Origin: Leptospira ainazelensis | GTDB taxonomy: Bacteria; Spirochaetota; Leptospiria; Leptospirales; Leptospiraceae | Direction of reading: 5' to 3' | Length of the DNA: 64,000 nucleotides | Assembly: GCF_016918785.1 (NCBI RefSeq) | Contig: NZ_JAFFPT010000045.1 | Span: forward strand, 223,443-287,442 | Shown here: positions 1 to 13,072 of the stretch, piece after piece | Position numbering within the stretch: the first letter of the stretch is position 1 | How the letters are laid out: each line of letters opens with the position of its first letter | Made by a program: the position numbers and the translations under genes | Notes under the pieces: generated by a model | Database searches by the model: none | Told to the model about the DNA's origin: nothing | Seen by the model: the letters and a program-made list of their open reading frames with translations, nothing else

Positions 1-3135
<3,135 letters not shown>

Positions 3136-3316
3136 GGATTACCTCAGTGTATCTACCAGATACGGACCTCCTTCTTAAAAAAGAAATCACTATCAATTTT
3201 CCGTGGAGAAAATTTAGAATCTTGGTCAAAAATAAGTCTGAATAGTTTGAAATTAAAAACAATTCAAGAAGAATGTTTTAGGAGATTATGGAGAAAAGTA
3301 TTGCCGATGACTTTGG

Positions 3317-3362
3317 AAAGATAGGAGTTCCTACTTTTTAGAAAGTAGGAACTCCTATCTTT
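3317..3362. terminator. Perfect 21-base inverted repeat made of two GTAGGA palindromes; likely terminator
   Basis: Arms 3317-3337 and 3342-3362 are perfect reverse complements around a TTAG loop. Each arm is itself a copy of the short palindrome (A/G)TAGGA-NN-TCCTA(C/T) found throughout the window. It lies just downstream of the DegT-like gene (minus strand, ends 3386) and upstream of the pump gene, so it would end transcription of the former. The U-tract on the minus strand is only the three T of the arm. Confidence 0.6.
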
Positions 3363-3385
3363 GGTTTTTCAAGGAAACTTTTGAG

Positions 3386-4489
<1,104 letters not shown>

Positions 4490-5184
4490 ATCCAACTCAA
4501 GCTCATATAATTTTATTATGTCGCATTCTATGCAAAAGAAGAATCTCGTAAATTCCTTTTTGGCGGTCTGCAAACGGAGATTCGTAGATGCGGGAAAAAG
4601 TACAAGAAAAATCTTTCCCGCCCGGGGGATTTTTGTGGGAACTCCCTCGGAAAGATCGTGGGTGGGGAGATTTTCTCGTAAATTTGGGGAAACCGCCGGA
4701 ACTTTTTCTTTTTCATGAATGATTTGCTGTGGAAAAAAATGTAGGAACTCCTGCGATCCGGGTGAAGTGCCGTCGTCAGTTTCGAGCTTGGGATTTCTTG
4801 AGGAATTCTTACGATCCGGCCTTTGTTCGGAAAAAGTAGGAACTCCTATCGAACGAAACTTCCGGAAAAGACCGGCCTTTGTTCGGGAAAATGTAGGAAC
4901 TCCTATAAAACAAAACTTACAGAAAAGTCCGGCCTTTGTTCGGGGACCAGGCTTCCCGTATAAACGTTTAGGTTCGCTCGCCCCTTGGCTGTTCAAGGAA
5001 TTGGCATTTATCTGAACTGAAATTCACAAACTTGTATCGATTTGGGTTTAAACAAAAAGGAATGGATTTGTTGATTCAAATCACATTAGGATCTTCTGAT
5101 TCTTCTTAAAACCAAACAAACGTGAATTCGGTATTACAAAATGTGAAAGCGAGTCCGGAATTGCTCCCGGCTTCTTTATTGTTT
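4490..5184. repeat. Intergenic region with a 56-57 base tandem repeat and GTAGGA palindromes
   Basis: CCGGCCTTTGTTCGG occurs at 4816-4830, 4872-4886 and 4929-4943. It is separated by units that each carry GTAGGAACTCCTAT (4836-4849, 4893-4906). A further GTAGGAACTCCTGC lies at 4741-4754. No convincing gene is present: the frame that crosses it on the minus strand simply translates the repeats. 4950-5184 holds nothing I recognise. Confidence 0.75.
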
Positions 5185-5400
5185 TTAGTCTTTCTTAAAA
5201 AGATTTCTGGTTCCGATCCAAATTTCAGGAAGGTAGGCCCCGACTAAAATCATAACCAAACCGCCGACCGTCCATTTCGAAATCAGAACGTTCTCGGTAA
5301 AACGAGTCAAGCCGACGTTTAAGATACTCACATACCATCCGATCGCGATGAGAATTACTCCGACTGTGTGAGGAATGACGTAATTAAAGATAGTATTCAT
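5185..5400 (-). CDS. Small two-TM membrane protein, unknown function
   Basis: 71 residues with two hydrophobic helices (about 8-28 and 42-60) and a charged C terminus ending LFKKD, so an inner-membrane protein. A clear GGAAG ribosome site precedes ATG 5400. It lies alone between the DegT-like gene and a WYL regulator read in the opposite direction. The family is not recognised and no catalytic motif is visible. Confidence 0.65.
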   Translation of the reverse strand: MNTIFNYVIPHTVGVILIAIGWYVSILNVGLTRFTENVLISKWTVGGLVMILVGAYLPEIWIGTRNLFKKD

Positions 5401-5509
5401 TTTGCTTCCTTTTTCAAAAACTAAGAATGAGGAGATTTTGCAAAGAAAGCGAAGGGATTCAAGTGGTTTTCGGGTTGCTTAGAATCCGGATTCTCGGAAA
5501 GTTTCAGCT

Positions 5510-6559
5510 ATGTCTCAAAATGAAAACTGGAACGACGAGGAAGAGGACTTTCCAATCCCCGTCAAGGAAGCCGGAAGGACGGAATCCAGGCTTTCCGCTC
5601 TCTTATTCAATCTTCTCAATCATCATTCTCCTATGAGTTTTACAAAAATCCGTTCTCTCCTTCCCGATCATTACCAAAATTTGGAGAATCCCGATTCCGA
5701 TCGGAAAAAACTTTCCAGAGACGTGGAAGAATTGGGGGAACTCGGTTTTTTTGTCCGTTCCACTCAGGAAGGTTACGTCTTGGATCGAAACGTTTCCAAT
5801 CGGGAATTAAAATTGGAAAAGGAAGAATTGCAGGTCCTCGCGGAAACGATTCTCAAATCCTATCAGGAATCACCTTCGCTCGAACTCTATTCCCTTTCTC
5901 AAAAACTTTTCGAAGGAAAGTTGGACGTTTATCCGGAGTTGGAGATGGACTTAAAAACCCAAAAATCTCTCAGCCAAAACGAAACCAGCGCTTCGGAAGA
6001 GATCTTAAAAAAACTTCTTGAATCTTTAAAGACGAGATCTCCCATCCAATTCTTATATTACAAAACGTTTCCCGAAGAAACGTATCGAGTGGAAGTCGAT
6101 CCGATCCGATTGATTCGAAAGAATTCGGAAGATTATTATCTTTTAGCTTACGATCGAAAGAAAAAAGAAAGAAGAAGATTTATCATTCCAAAGATGACAA
6201 AATTAGAATCGATCGCCGAAAATTCTCTCTATCAACCGCAAGGACTCAAAAAAGAAATCTCCCAGGATTGGGTGCTTCATCCCGCGCTCTTTCAGGTTCA
6301 CGACCCGATCGAAGTCGAGTTGGTCTGCGATCCGGAGTTTTCTTATAAGGTAAGAAACGGAATCTCGGAAATTCCTTATGAAGAATTCAAAAGGGATTCT
6401 TTTCGATTTAAGATCACCAATCAGGAAGGTTTGTTTCCTTTTTTGATCGAGGCAAGGGATACGATTCAAAAAATTCTTCCGGAGACCTTGGCGGAGGCTT
6501 TCCGGAAGAACGTCGAACAAATATCGTTCAATTATCAATCGTTTTCGGAGAACGTTTGA
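5510..6559 (+). CDS. WYL-domain transcriptional regulator (PafC-like)
   Basis: 349 residues. The N-terminal third is a winged-helix DNA-binding region ([14 protein letters not shown], then a pattern of helices to about residue 100). The middle and C-terminal part is a WYL domain: IQFLYYKTF, then [20 protein letters not shown] at about 185-210. WYL regulators bind nucleic acid or nucleotide ligands and commonly control DNA-damage responses. PafB/PafC pairs are often adjacent, but here the second WYL protein is 7 kb away (13896-14840). The first 25 residues are acidic and variable. No strong ribosome site precedes ATG 5510. The gene converges on the thiolase, with only 15 bases between their ends. 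Confidence 0.82.
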   Translation: MSQNENWNDEEEDFPIPVKEAGRTESRLSALLFNLLNHHSPMSFTKIRSLLPDHYQNLENPDSDRKKLSRDVEELGELGFFVRSTQEGYVLDRNVSNRELKLEKEELQVLAETILKSYQESPSLELYSLSQKLFEGKLDVYPELEMDLKTQKSLSQNETSASEEILKKLLESLKTRSPIQFLYYKTFPEETYRVEVDPIRLIRKNSEDYYLLAYDRKKKERRRFIIPKMTKLESIAENSLYQPQGLKKEISQDWVLHPALFQVHDPIEVELVCDPEFSYKVRNGISEIPYEEFKRDSFRFKITNQEGLFPFLIEARDTIQKILPETLAEAFRKNVEQISFNYQSFSENV

Positions 6560-6574
6560 ATCGAAATCGGAGTT

Positions 6575-7756
6575 CTAATTTCTAAACTCGGAATTTTCTA
6601 AAACGATTGCGATGCCCTGTCCTCCTCCGATACAAAGCGAAGCCACTCCGATTCTTTTGTTTCTTCTTTTCAGTTCGTAAGCAAGAGCCAAGGTAACTCT
6701 CGCGCCGCTCGCTCCGAGCGGATGTCCGATCGCGATCGCCCCTCCGTTTACGTTGGTTTTATCCGGATCCAGTTTGAGTTCTCGGATAACGGCTAACGTT
6801 TGAGAAGCGTAGGCTTCGTTGATTTCGAAAAGGTCCACGTCTTCGATTTTGATTCCCGCGTTGGAGAGCGCTTTTGGAACCGCGAAAACCGGACCGAGTC
6901 CCATCATCTTCGGATCACAACCTACGTTCGCATAACCAAGAATATGCGCCAAAGGTTTTAACTTCGCGTTTTTCGCCCAAGTATCGGAAGAAAGAAGAAC
7001 GGATGCGGCTCCGTCGTTGATACCCGAGGCGTTTCCCGCCGTAATACTTCCGTCCTTTAAGAATGCGGTGGGAAGGTTTTTGAGTTGGTCCACACATTCC
7101 GCTCCCCGAATCTGTTCGTCTTTTTGGAGAAGAATCGACTTCTTTCCTTTGGTCTGAACCGGAATCATTTCCTCGGAGAAAATTCCCTGGATCGTCGCCC
7201 TTTCCGCGCGGACTTGCGAGATTCCGGCCCATTCGTCTTGTTCGGTTCTCGAAATCCGAAAATGTTTTGCGATGTTTTCTGCGGTCATTCCCATCGTAAG
7301 ATCTGCAAAACAGTCGTTGAGGCTTTGCGCGAGCCGATCTTCCGTGATCGAGTTGCCGTATTTATTTCCCCATCTCGCGTTCTTTAAAACAAAAGGCGCG
7401 TTGCTCATCGATTCCGTTCCTCCCGCAAGAATCAGATTGTTCTCTTGGGAGAGAATCTTTCTCGCACCGATGAGAATACTTTCCAAACCGGAACCGCAGA
7501 GGCGATTGAGAGTCAGGGCGCTCGAACTTTCGGCAAGACCGGATCTAAGTCCGATATGTCTGGCTAAATAAGCGGAATCCTGATCGTCCTGTATTACATT
7601 TCCGTAAATTGCTTCCTCGATCTCCTTAGGATCGATTCCCGTTTTACGGATCGTCTCTTTTGCGGTGATCACTCCCAATTCCGAGGAACTAAAGTCCTTG
7701 AGTCCTCCTCCGAATTTTCCAAAAGGAGTCCTTACTCCGTCGATGATTACAGCCAT
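6575..7756 (-). CDS. Thiolase (acetyl-CoA C-acyltransferase)
   Basis: 393 residues, the usual thiolase length. Catalyses thiolytic cleavage or condensation of acyl-CoA in fatty-acid beta-oxidation or acetoacetyl-CoA formation in the cytosol. Seen: nucleophilic cysteine in LNRLCGSGLESI (C87), the C-terminal GGAIAIGHPLGASGAR histidine motif, and CIGGGQG with the second catalytic cysteine. The frame is open for 35 codons upstream, but MAVIIDGVRTPFGKF is the classical thiolase N terminus and has AGGAG just upstream. A perfect palindrome (7775-7786) lies 19 bases before the start, so the MarR gene next to it probably regulates it. Sequence alone does not separate degradative (FadA) from biosynthetic (AtoB/PhaA) thiolase. 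Confidence 0.92.
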   Translation of the reverse strand: MAVIIDGVRTPFGKFGGGLKDFSSSELGVITAKETIRKTGIDPKEIEEAIYGNVIQDDQDSAYLARHIGLRSGLAESSSALTLNRLCGSGLESILIGARKILSQENNLILAGGTESMSNAPFVLKNARWGNKYGNSITEDRLAQSLNDCFADLTMGMTAENIAKHFRISRTEQDEWAGISQVRAERATIQGIFSEEMIPVQTKGKKSILLQKDEQIRGAECVDQLKNLPTAFLKDGSITAGNASGINDGAASVLLSSDTWAKNAKLKPLAHILGYANVGCDPKMMGLGPVFAVPKALSNAGIKIEDVDLFEINEAYASQTLAVIRELKLDPDKTNVNGGAIAIGHPLGASGARVTLALAYELKRRNKRIGVASLCIGGGQGIAIVLENSEFRN

Positions 7757-7774
7757 TCTATTTACTCCTATGAG

Positions 7775-7786
7775 GTGTATATACAC
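7775..7786. promoter_or_regulatory. MarR-type operator upstream of the thiolase gene
   Basis: GTGTATATACAC is a perfect 12-base palindrome 19 bases upstream of the thiolase start, flanked by TATA. Almost the same sequence (GTGCATATACAC with longer AT flanks) precedes the thioesterase gene at 8923-8946. The MarR gene lies between the two target genes, so it is the obvious candidate to bind both sites. This is inferred, not shown. Confidence 0.65.
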
Positions 7787-7835
7787 TATATTAATTCTAA
7801 AAGTTAGACTTACGGCGTGTCCCGAAGCTCGTTTT

Positions 7836-7890
7836 ACTTTATCAGAAAAATCAAACTGCAAGGTTTTGTCCCGGTTTTGGGAGAGAACCT
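7836..7890 (+). repeat. Dispersed hairpin repeat, copy 1 (CTTTATCAGAAA...CTGCAAG)
   Basis: This stretch shares the order CTTTATCAGAAA, ATCAA, CTGCAAG, TGTCCC, GTTTTGGGA, GAACCT with 44089-44143, and its inner part with 18811-18860 on the other strand. The 3' half can fold (GGTTTTGTCCC against GGGAGAGAACC). It sits between the thiolase start and the MarR stop. Confidence 0.6.
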
Positions 7891-7904
7891 TATGATTTTC
7901 TAAA

Positions 7905-8369
7905 TCATTCTTCCAAAACCGTTTTTAATACCGGGAGTTTTCGTATCTCCGAAAGTATTTTGAGCGTGTCTTTGAGTTTTGTTTTTCCGAGGTTTTCAGT
8001 AAGGGAATTTTGAGCTTGTTTCCAGAGTTCGATTCCTTCTCCAAGTTTGGACTCTCCTTTTTTTGTGAGATAAACCGAACGAACGTTACCGGTTTCCTTT
8101 TTTTCGATTCGGATCAGTCCGTCTCGATTAAGAATTTCCAAACTTCTTTGAAGGGTGGTTCGATCGATGTCGGTGATTCTTGCAAGATCGGAGATACTCG
8201 GTTCTTTCTCGTAAGCGATGCTCGCGAGTACGGTGAATTGAGTGATTCTCAAACCTGAGGGTTTTAGAATGAAATCGTAAAACGTCGTGATCAATCGAGT
8301 GGTCCTTCTCAAATTGAGATTCAGACAGGAAAGACCGATAACCTTTAAATCCTCGTTCGAAAATTTCAT
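7905..8369 (-). CDS. MarR-family transcriptional regulator
   Basis: 154 residues, typical MarR length. Helix-rich with a central winged helix: TQFTVLASIAYEKEPSISDLARITDIDRTTLQRSLEIL as helices and recognition helix, then the wing RIEKKETGNVRSVYLTKKG. MarR proteins are dimeric repressors usually released by small aromatic or acyl ligands. ATG 8369 is chosen because it follows AGAGGTGTAGGATT. A TTG eight codons upstream is possible. The flanking thiolase and thioesterase genes both carry the same palindrome in their 5' regions, which suggests a local acyl-CoA regulon. No such palindrome is seen before this gene itself. Confidence 0.88.
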   Translation of the reverse strand: MKFSNEDLKVIGLSCLNLNLRRTTRLITTFYDFILKPSGLRITQFTVLASIAYEKEPSISDLARITDIDRTTLQRSLEILNRDGLIRIEKKETGNVRSVYLTKKGESKLGEGIELWKQAQNSLTENLGKTKLKDTLKILSEIRKLPVLKTVLEE

Positions 8370-8448
8370 AATCCTACACCTCTTCGAAACCAATTTCCAA
8401 TTCCATTCTTACCTTTTGCGTTTATTTGAAATCGGAAAAGAATCTTTT

Positions 8449-8898
8449 TTAAACCAAGGCGGCTTCCTTGTTCTCCAAGTTGAATTTGAATTCTCCCATT
8501 TTTTCCAAAACTTCCGTCGGTAAGAATGCTGGTTTTTTGGTCTCAAAGTTGATCCACATTCCGTAAGAGCGGACCTTGCTCACGATTTTTCCGTCGGATT
8601 CCCTTTCAAGCTGCTGATGAAAGATCGCACGAGTCTTTTTGATAAATTCAACTCTGGTTCTCACGATCACAGTATCGGGATATTTGAGATCGGAAAGATA
8701 TTCGTATTCGGCTTTATAGACGATCGGTCCGATTCCACTCTCTTTGGTTTTTTCCATATCGATTCCGGAGCTTATAAAGGCTTTCATCTTTGCTTCGTCG
8801 CAGTAGGAATTGTAATTTTGATTGTTTACGTGCCCGTTGACGTCCGTGTCGCTGAATCGGACGGGAATTCTCAATTCAAAACGAAATGTTTCTTCCAT
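8449..8898 (-). CDS. Hotdog-fold acyl-CoA thioesterase (4HBT family)
   Basis: 149 residues, the standard single hotdog domain. The N-terminal active-site signature RFSDTDVNGHVNNQNY (about residues 14-29) matches the 4-hydroxybenzoyl-CoA thioesterase/YbgC group, which hydrolyses acyl-CoA to free acid and CoA in the cytosol. The start at 8898 has GAGGAG upstream. A longer frame to 8940 would run through the operator palindrome and is not preferred. Same strand as the MarR regulator and thiolase, with its own operator at 8923-8946. The chain length of its substrate is unknown. Confidence 0.88.
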   Translation of the reverse strand: MEETFRFELRIPVRFSDTDVNGHVNNQNYNSYCDEAKMKAFISSGIDMEKTKESGIGPIVYKAEYEYLSDLKYPDTVIVRTRVEFIKKTRAIFHQQLERESDGKIVSKVRSYGMWINFETKKPAFLPTEVLEKMGEFKFNLENKEAALV

Positions 8899-8922
8899 CT
8901 TAGTATTCTCCTCTCGTTTAAA

Positions 8923-8946
8923 TATATAGTGCATATACACTATATA
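8923..8946. promoter_or_regulatory. MarR-type operator upstream of the thioesterase gene
   Basis: A 24-base near-perfect palindrome with core GTGCATATACAC and TATATA/TATATA ends. Only one base pair departs from symmetry. It begins 25 bases upstream of the thioesterase start and shares its core with 7775-7786. It could overlap the -10 region. Confidence 0.65.
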
Positions 8947-8964
8947 AAGTCAATTCGAATTTAA

Positions 8965-9288
8965 TCTGAATTCTCGATCGGGATTTTTTTTGAAAACTTA
9001 GATCTCGGTTTTGTTTGTATAGAATGTAGTAAAAATTCTTCAGTTCCGAAAAATGATCCTAAGGACGGGGATGAAATCTATCATCGAGAGCTTCCGCTGT
9101 CCTTTTCAAAGATATTCGGATTCAGTCCTGGAATTTTCAAGTTTTTGATTTTTGAAAACGGATTTAAGACGATCGATCCGTTTTTTTCGGAAAGCTACCC
9201 TTTTTTCCAGGAATTCTTAGATTACCATTCTCCCGTATTAGGCATCGAGAGCCAAGGTTCCTGCGGCGAAAGTGCGTGTCCTTTTTGA
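8965..9288 (+). pseudogene. Possible decayed coding remnant without a start codon
   Basis: An open frame of about 108 codons with coding-like composition (for example CSKNSSVPKNDPKDGDEIY, then RELPLSFSKIFGFSPGIFKF) ends in TGA at 9286-9288. It has no ATG, GTG or TTG start near its beginning. Its last 67 bases overlap the 3' end of the glyoxalase gene on the other strand. It may be the C-terminal scrap of a lost gene. No family recognised. Confidence 0.3.
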
Positions 9289-9644
9289 AGAAGTTCCACG
9301 GAGATCAGATCCGGTGAACGGATGAAGGCCATTCTTCCATCCCGAGGAGGGCGGTTGATCGTGATCCCTCTCGCGGAAATCTTTTCGCAGGTTTCGTAGA
9401 TATTTTCCACTTCGAAAGCGAGATGTCCGAAGTTTCTTCCGCTCGTATAAGGTTCTTTTTGACCCCAGTTGTAGGTCAGCTCGATTTCCGGCGCGTCGGG
9501 TTCCCCCGTTGATAAGAAGACGAGAGTGTATTTTCCTTCAGGATGTTCTTTCTTGCGCGAGACGACGAGTCCGAGAGTCATACAAAAAAAATCGAGAGCC
9601 TTTTCTAAATCTTGAACTCGAATCATTGTGTGAAGGTATTTCAT
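9222..9644 (-). CDS. gloA: Lactoylglutathione lyase (glyoxalase I)
   Basis: 140 residues, matching bacterial GloA. Isomerises the methylglyoxal-glutathione hemithioacetal to S-lactoylglutathione in the cytosol. The four metal ligands of the family are all present: H5 (MKYLH), E55 (EIELTYNW), H74 (NFGHLAFEV) and E117 ([10 protein letters not shown]). The glutathione-contacting [10 protein letters not shown] and GRNFGH segments are also there. It stands alone on the minus strand. A short C-terminal extension ([17 protein letters not shown]) follows the usual end. Confidence 0.93.
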   Translation of the reverse strand: MKYLHTMIRVQDLEKALDFFCMTLGLVVSRKKEHPEGKYTLVFLSTGEPDAPEIELTYNWGQKEPYTSGRNFGHLAFEVENIYETCEKISARGITINRPPRDGRMAFIRSPDLISVELLQKGHALSPQEPWLSMPNTGEW

Positions 9645-10608
9645 GTTTTCTCCAGTTACAAAAATCGGATATAGGATAGAATAGACAATTCGTAAAAAAA
9701 GGAAATTTCTTTCCTATTTTGTTCGGGCTCCTCGAAGATTTGTGGGAGCTCTTACGTTGTTTTTTAAAAGGCGGATTCCTTTTTTTACAGAGGAAGACGT
9801 TTTGGGTGAGCGTTTTCGGGGTTCTTTTCTAAAAAAAGAGTGTCGCTTTTTTGGGCGAATCCAGTACAAACCCCTGTTTTTTTGTAATCCAGGCGCCATT
9901 TTCTCGCGGTGTCGTATGAATTTTTATAGAATTTTGTCTTCTCTAATGGTTCTGAAGTAGAAAATCGGGCTTTGGTTTTTTAGAATTTGTAGGATCTCCT
10001 AAAAAATTTTCAACTTTTGAGACATAATCTTTTGAAGGGCGGAAGCGGCCATGTTTCGTTTTCACGAAATTTGCTCTTTTCTTAGATATAAGTCCTATTA
10101 ATTGACTTCTTGTGTTAATTATCGCGACAAATTTTCCAAAAAATAAATGCCCAAAAATAAGGCAACGTAGTTGGGAGGGGCAATTGTTTCAATTTTTCTT
10201 AAAAAAGGACTCTCGGAGACGAATTCGGATACAATTTCTTCAAGAGATTAAAAGAATTTTGAAAGAGTTGTTTATAAAATAAAAACGAATGCGCTTAAAC
10301 AAAACATTCGTCTTTCGATTAAGCAAGAACTCTTCTTTTGTATTCATTGCATTCAAACCTATAATAAACGTTGCAAATACTAAGCGATGGTTACATGCCT
10401 TGTGTTCTTTTGAGTCAGGCTTAAGTTGCGATGCTTAAATAAAATAGAATATTCTAAAAACTGAATGTTACGTCCGATCGTTTCTCTTTTTTTAATGAAA
10501 AAGGTGTGAGAATGTTTTTTTTGATTTATTTCTCAAAGAGCTTTTGTCTAACTGGTAACGAAGATTCGTTCTTCAAAAAAATAAAAACTCATTCGAGGTT
10601 TCAATATC
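9645..10608. other. Long AT-rich gap with a palindrome and a candidate promoter
   Basis: No gene is supported here. GTAGGATCTCCTAA (9989-10002) and the wobble-paired GTGGGAGCTCTTAC near 9739 belong to the dispersed palindrome family. ACGAATG...CATTCGT near 10284-10310 is a weak stem. The rest is AT-rich and carries no motif I recognise. Confidence 0.5.
10338..10365 (+). promoter_or_regulatory. Candidate sigma-70 promoter
   Basis: TTGTAT (10338-10343), a 16-base spacer, then a perfect TATAAT (10360-10365). The next gene starts at 10609, so it would give a leader of about 235 bases or drive a small RNA. Spacing and -10 are good and the -35 matches four of six bases. Chance matches are possible in AT-rich DNA. 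Confidence 0.35.
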
Positions 10609-10944
<336 letters not shown>

Positions 10945-10983
10945 TCTTTAGTTCAGTCTGTTTTTCTTAGGCTGGATAAAAAA

Positions 10984-11007
10984 GGCGTCTTTAGAGACGC
11001 CTTTTTT
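10984..11007 (+). terminator. Intrinsic (rho-independent) terminator
   Basis: GGCGTCT (10984-10990), loop TTAG, AGACGCC (10995-11001), then six T. It begins 39 bases after the stop of the small exported protein. The A-run before the stem could make it work in both directions. Confidence 0.9.
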
Positions 11008-11114
11008 ATTGTACTCAAAATGATTTAGAATGATTTCGGTCTTTGGGCCGGGTGGTCGGAGAGACCGCTGCAAGGATTGATTTCAATTTCCTCAATCGAT
11101 CTATCTGAATTCCC

Positions 11115-11390
11115 TTAGTTCGTTTTTGGCTTTGTCAGAGTCGATTCTCTGTTTGGATTTGCAAAACAGCTCAAGGAAAGCCCTTCCACAAGATAGCAGA
11201 TCGCTTCCGGCGAAATACATTTGTGCCCGTCGTCATACGTTTGGCCGTTGATGATGAGCTCGATTTTTTGACAGACCATTTTTTCTTTTACTACCGTATT
11301 CGCTTCTTGCGCCCAAAAGCCGGCAGAAGGGATAGAAAGTAGCAGGAGGAGAATGGATTTCTTAAGGGGATTATAGAGGTTCCGTTTCAT
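11115..11390 (-). CDS. Small secreted protein with conserved cysteines, unknown function
   Basis: 91 residues. Positively charged N terminus (MKRNLYNPLKK), hydrophobic core ILLLLLSIPSAGF and a cleavage site near WAQ-EANT indicate export. The mature part of about 60 residues holds four cysteines, so disulfides are likely. Ends ...STLTKPKTN. It precedes nothing on its strand and follows the GT39-like membrane gene, 41 bases downstream of that gene's start region, in the same direction. No family recognised. Confidence 0.6.
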   Translation of the reverse strand: MKRNLYNPLKKSILLLLLSIPSAGFWAQEANTVVKEKMVCQKIELIINGQTYDDGHKCISPEAICYLVEGLSLSCFANPNRESTLTKPKTN

Positions 11391-11431
11391 AGAAGTTCTT
11401 CTTTTGTTGGGTTACTTTAGAATATTCGTTC

Positions 11432-12865
11432 TCATTTACTTTCTCTGTCAATCAAAGGTTTGAGACCATTCTCACTCTCTTTTTTGTTCCGGATCTGGGA
11501 GGCGCCAAAGGCAAGGAGAGGAAAAAGAAAGATTCCGATCCAGAGCCCGTTGATGGGGTTTTTCCAAGAATTTTCAAGGTCTGTCCAGGAGGGTAAATAG
11601 GGAAGAATCGATTCGGGAAAAAATCCGGGTCTCTTTTCCGGATCAGGCTGCATTACGTGATACAGAGAAGCGGTATGATCAAACCAGTATTTTCCGATCC
11701 AAAGCTGATATACGGCCGCAAGAATCAGGATTCCTTGTGAAATCGTCTTAGAATGGTTTTTAAGAAGAATCCACCCGCCGAGAAAAGGGATAAACCAGAG
11801 CGTTGCGGATCCCCATTGAAATCTTCCGGGCAATGCAAGGCATCCGTAAGAACAAGGATGACCCGCATTTAAAAGCCATTGAATTCCTAAAGTAAGGAAT
11901 AAAAGGATTCCGAATTTTCTTAGTTTCGGACTTTGGAAAAGATAAAACCAACCGATACAACCCGGAATCCAGATCAAAGGGTTTTGAAAGAAAAGGCCTT
12001 GATTACGATCCATAAAGAGACCCAAGCCGACCGTCACCCAGTGTTCTATTCTGGAATCTAATCTTGGCGGCGCATTCTTAGCCGCAAAAAAGGAGCCTCT
12101 GATCGAATCATACCAGAGATCATTCCAATAGAATAGGCTAAGAATGAAGAGGGCCGTGACGCCTAAGGATACGATTTTCGATTTGAATCCCCATTCTTTT
12201 TTGGATAGGAACCAGAGTAGAAGTGGAATCATCGCGGGCATATTCTTTACGTGGAGCCAAGCCAAAAAACCGAAACCGATTCCACATGCAAAAAGTAGAA
12301 TATTCTGGAATTCTTTTTTTTTCGTGTGAGTTTCGAGATAGAGAAGAGAGGAGAAGATAAAAATGAATAAAATTCCTGAGGGTAAATCGGGAAAAATTTG
12401 TCCGGCGACCATCGGAAAGGGAAGGCCGATCGAGTAGATAAGACTCAGCCACGCGGATTCGCTTCGAGATCGATGGAACATTCTTCCAATATTGAAGAAT
12501 ATAAAAGGAAGAAGCCCGGTAAGAATCGCCAGAAGAATTCTCGCCCCTCCGATTCCTGAAAAAGCGTATCCGAATAGGACGAGCCAAGAAGTCCCGATCG
12601 GATGTACGCTGTATAATTTTCCGTTTTTCGGAATCGTATGATTCTCAACGTCGGTTGGACCAAGGATCTTTTTTGTGATTGCGTCGTCTTCGTAATTATT
12701 TTTGAGGTCAACGTCCGCATCCCGGAGGATACTTTCCGCAATGATGAGATAGTGTGGTTCGTCACCCGTAATAGGAAGTTTTTTCTTTTTTTCCCAACTC
12801 AAAAGGGTCCCAATGTAATAGAGGCAGGGGAGGAATAGGAGGACGATCCAAAGATACTTTCGCAT
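11432..12865 (-). CDS. Polytopic membrane protein, probable GT39/ArnT-like glycosyltransferase
   Basis: 477 residues with about ten or more hydrophobic helices. After the first TM comes PITGDEPHYL (residues 31-40). An acidic motif in this first external loop is characteristic of GT-C glycosyltransferases (PMT/ArnT/GT39), which use lipid-linked sugars at the outer face of the inner membrane. The next loop has the HPIGTSWLVLFGY type of segment common in these enzymes. Sugar and acceptor are unknown and no other glycosylation gene is adjacent. Assigned from topology and the DE motif, so the function is an inference. Confidence 0.65.
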   Translation of the reverse strand: MRKYLWIVLLFLPCLYYIGTLLSWEKKKKLPITGDEPHYLIIAESILRDADVDLKNNYEDDAITKKILGPTDVENHTIPKNGKLYSVHPIGTSWLVLFGYAFSGIGGARILLAILTGLLPFIFFNIGRMFHRSRSESAWLSLIYSIGLPFPMVAGQIFPDLPSGILFIFIFSSLLYLETHTKKKEFQNILLFACGIGFGFLAWLHVKNMPAMIPLLLWFLSKKEWGFKSKIVSLGVTALFILSLFYWNDLWYDSIRGSFFAAKNAPPRLDSRIEHWVTVGLGLFMDRNQGLFFQNPLIWIPGCIGWFYLFQSPKLRKFGILLFLTLGIQWLLNAGHPCSYGCLALPGRFQWGSATLWFIPFLGGWILLKNHSKTISQGILILAAVYQLWIGKYWFDHTASLYHVMQPDPEKRPGFFPESILPYLPSWTDLENSWKNPINGLWIGIFLFPLLAFGASQIRNKKESENGLKPLIDRESK

Positions 12866-13072
12866 CTTTTAAAAGTTTATGAAAATGCGGATTTGTCAAT
12901 CAGGATGTTTTTGGCGTTTTACCGCCTTGCACCGACGAGGTTCGATCGTAAGAAAGAAAACATTCCGATTTTAGTTAAACTTTGAAAGGGAAGGTAAGTA
13001 AAAAAATCTGTTGGTTTCCATTTTTTCTGAAGAATTCTGCCTGCGTGAAAATTTCTAAGAACCGTTAAGGTA

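Noticed and set aside
4490..4996. N-terminal extension of the DegT-like protein by about 170 residues
   Set aside because: It translates the tandem repeats and their palindromes (repeated KAGLF and GVPTF blocks), has no family similarity, and the family-like N terminus begins at 4489.
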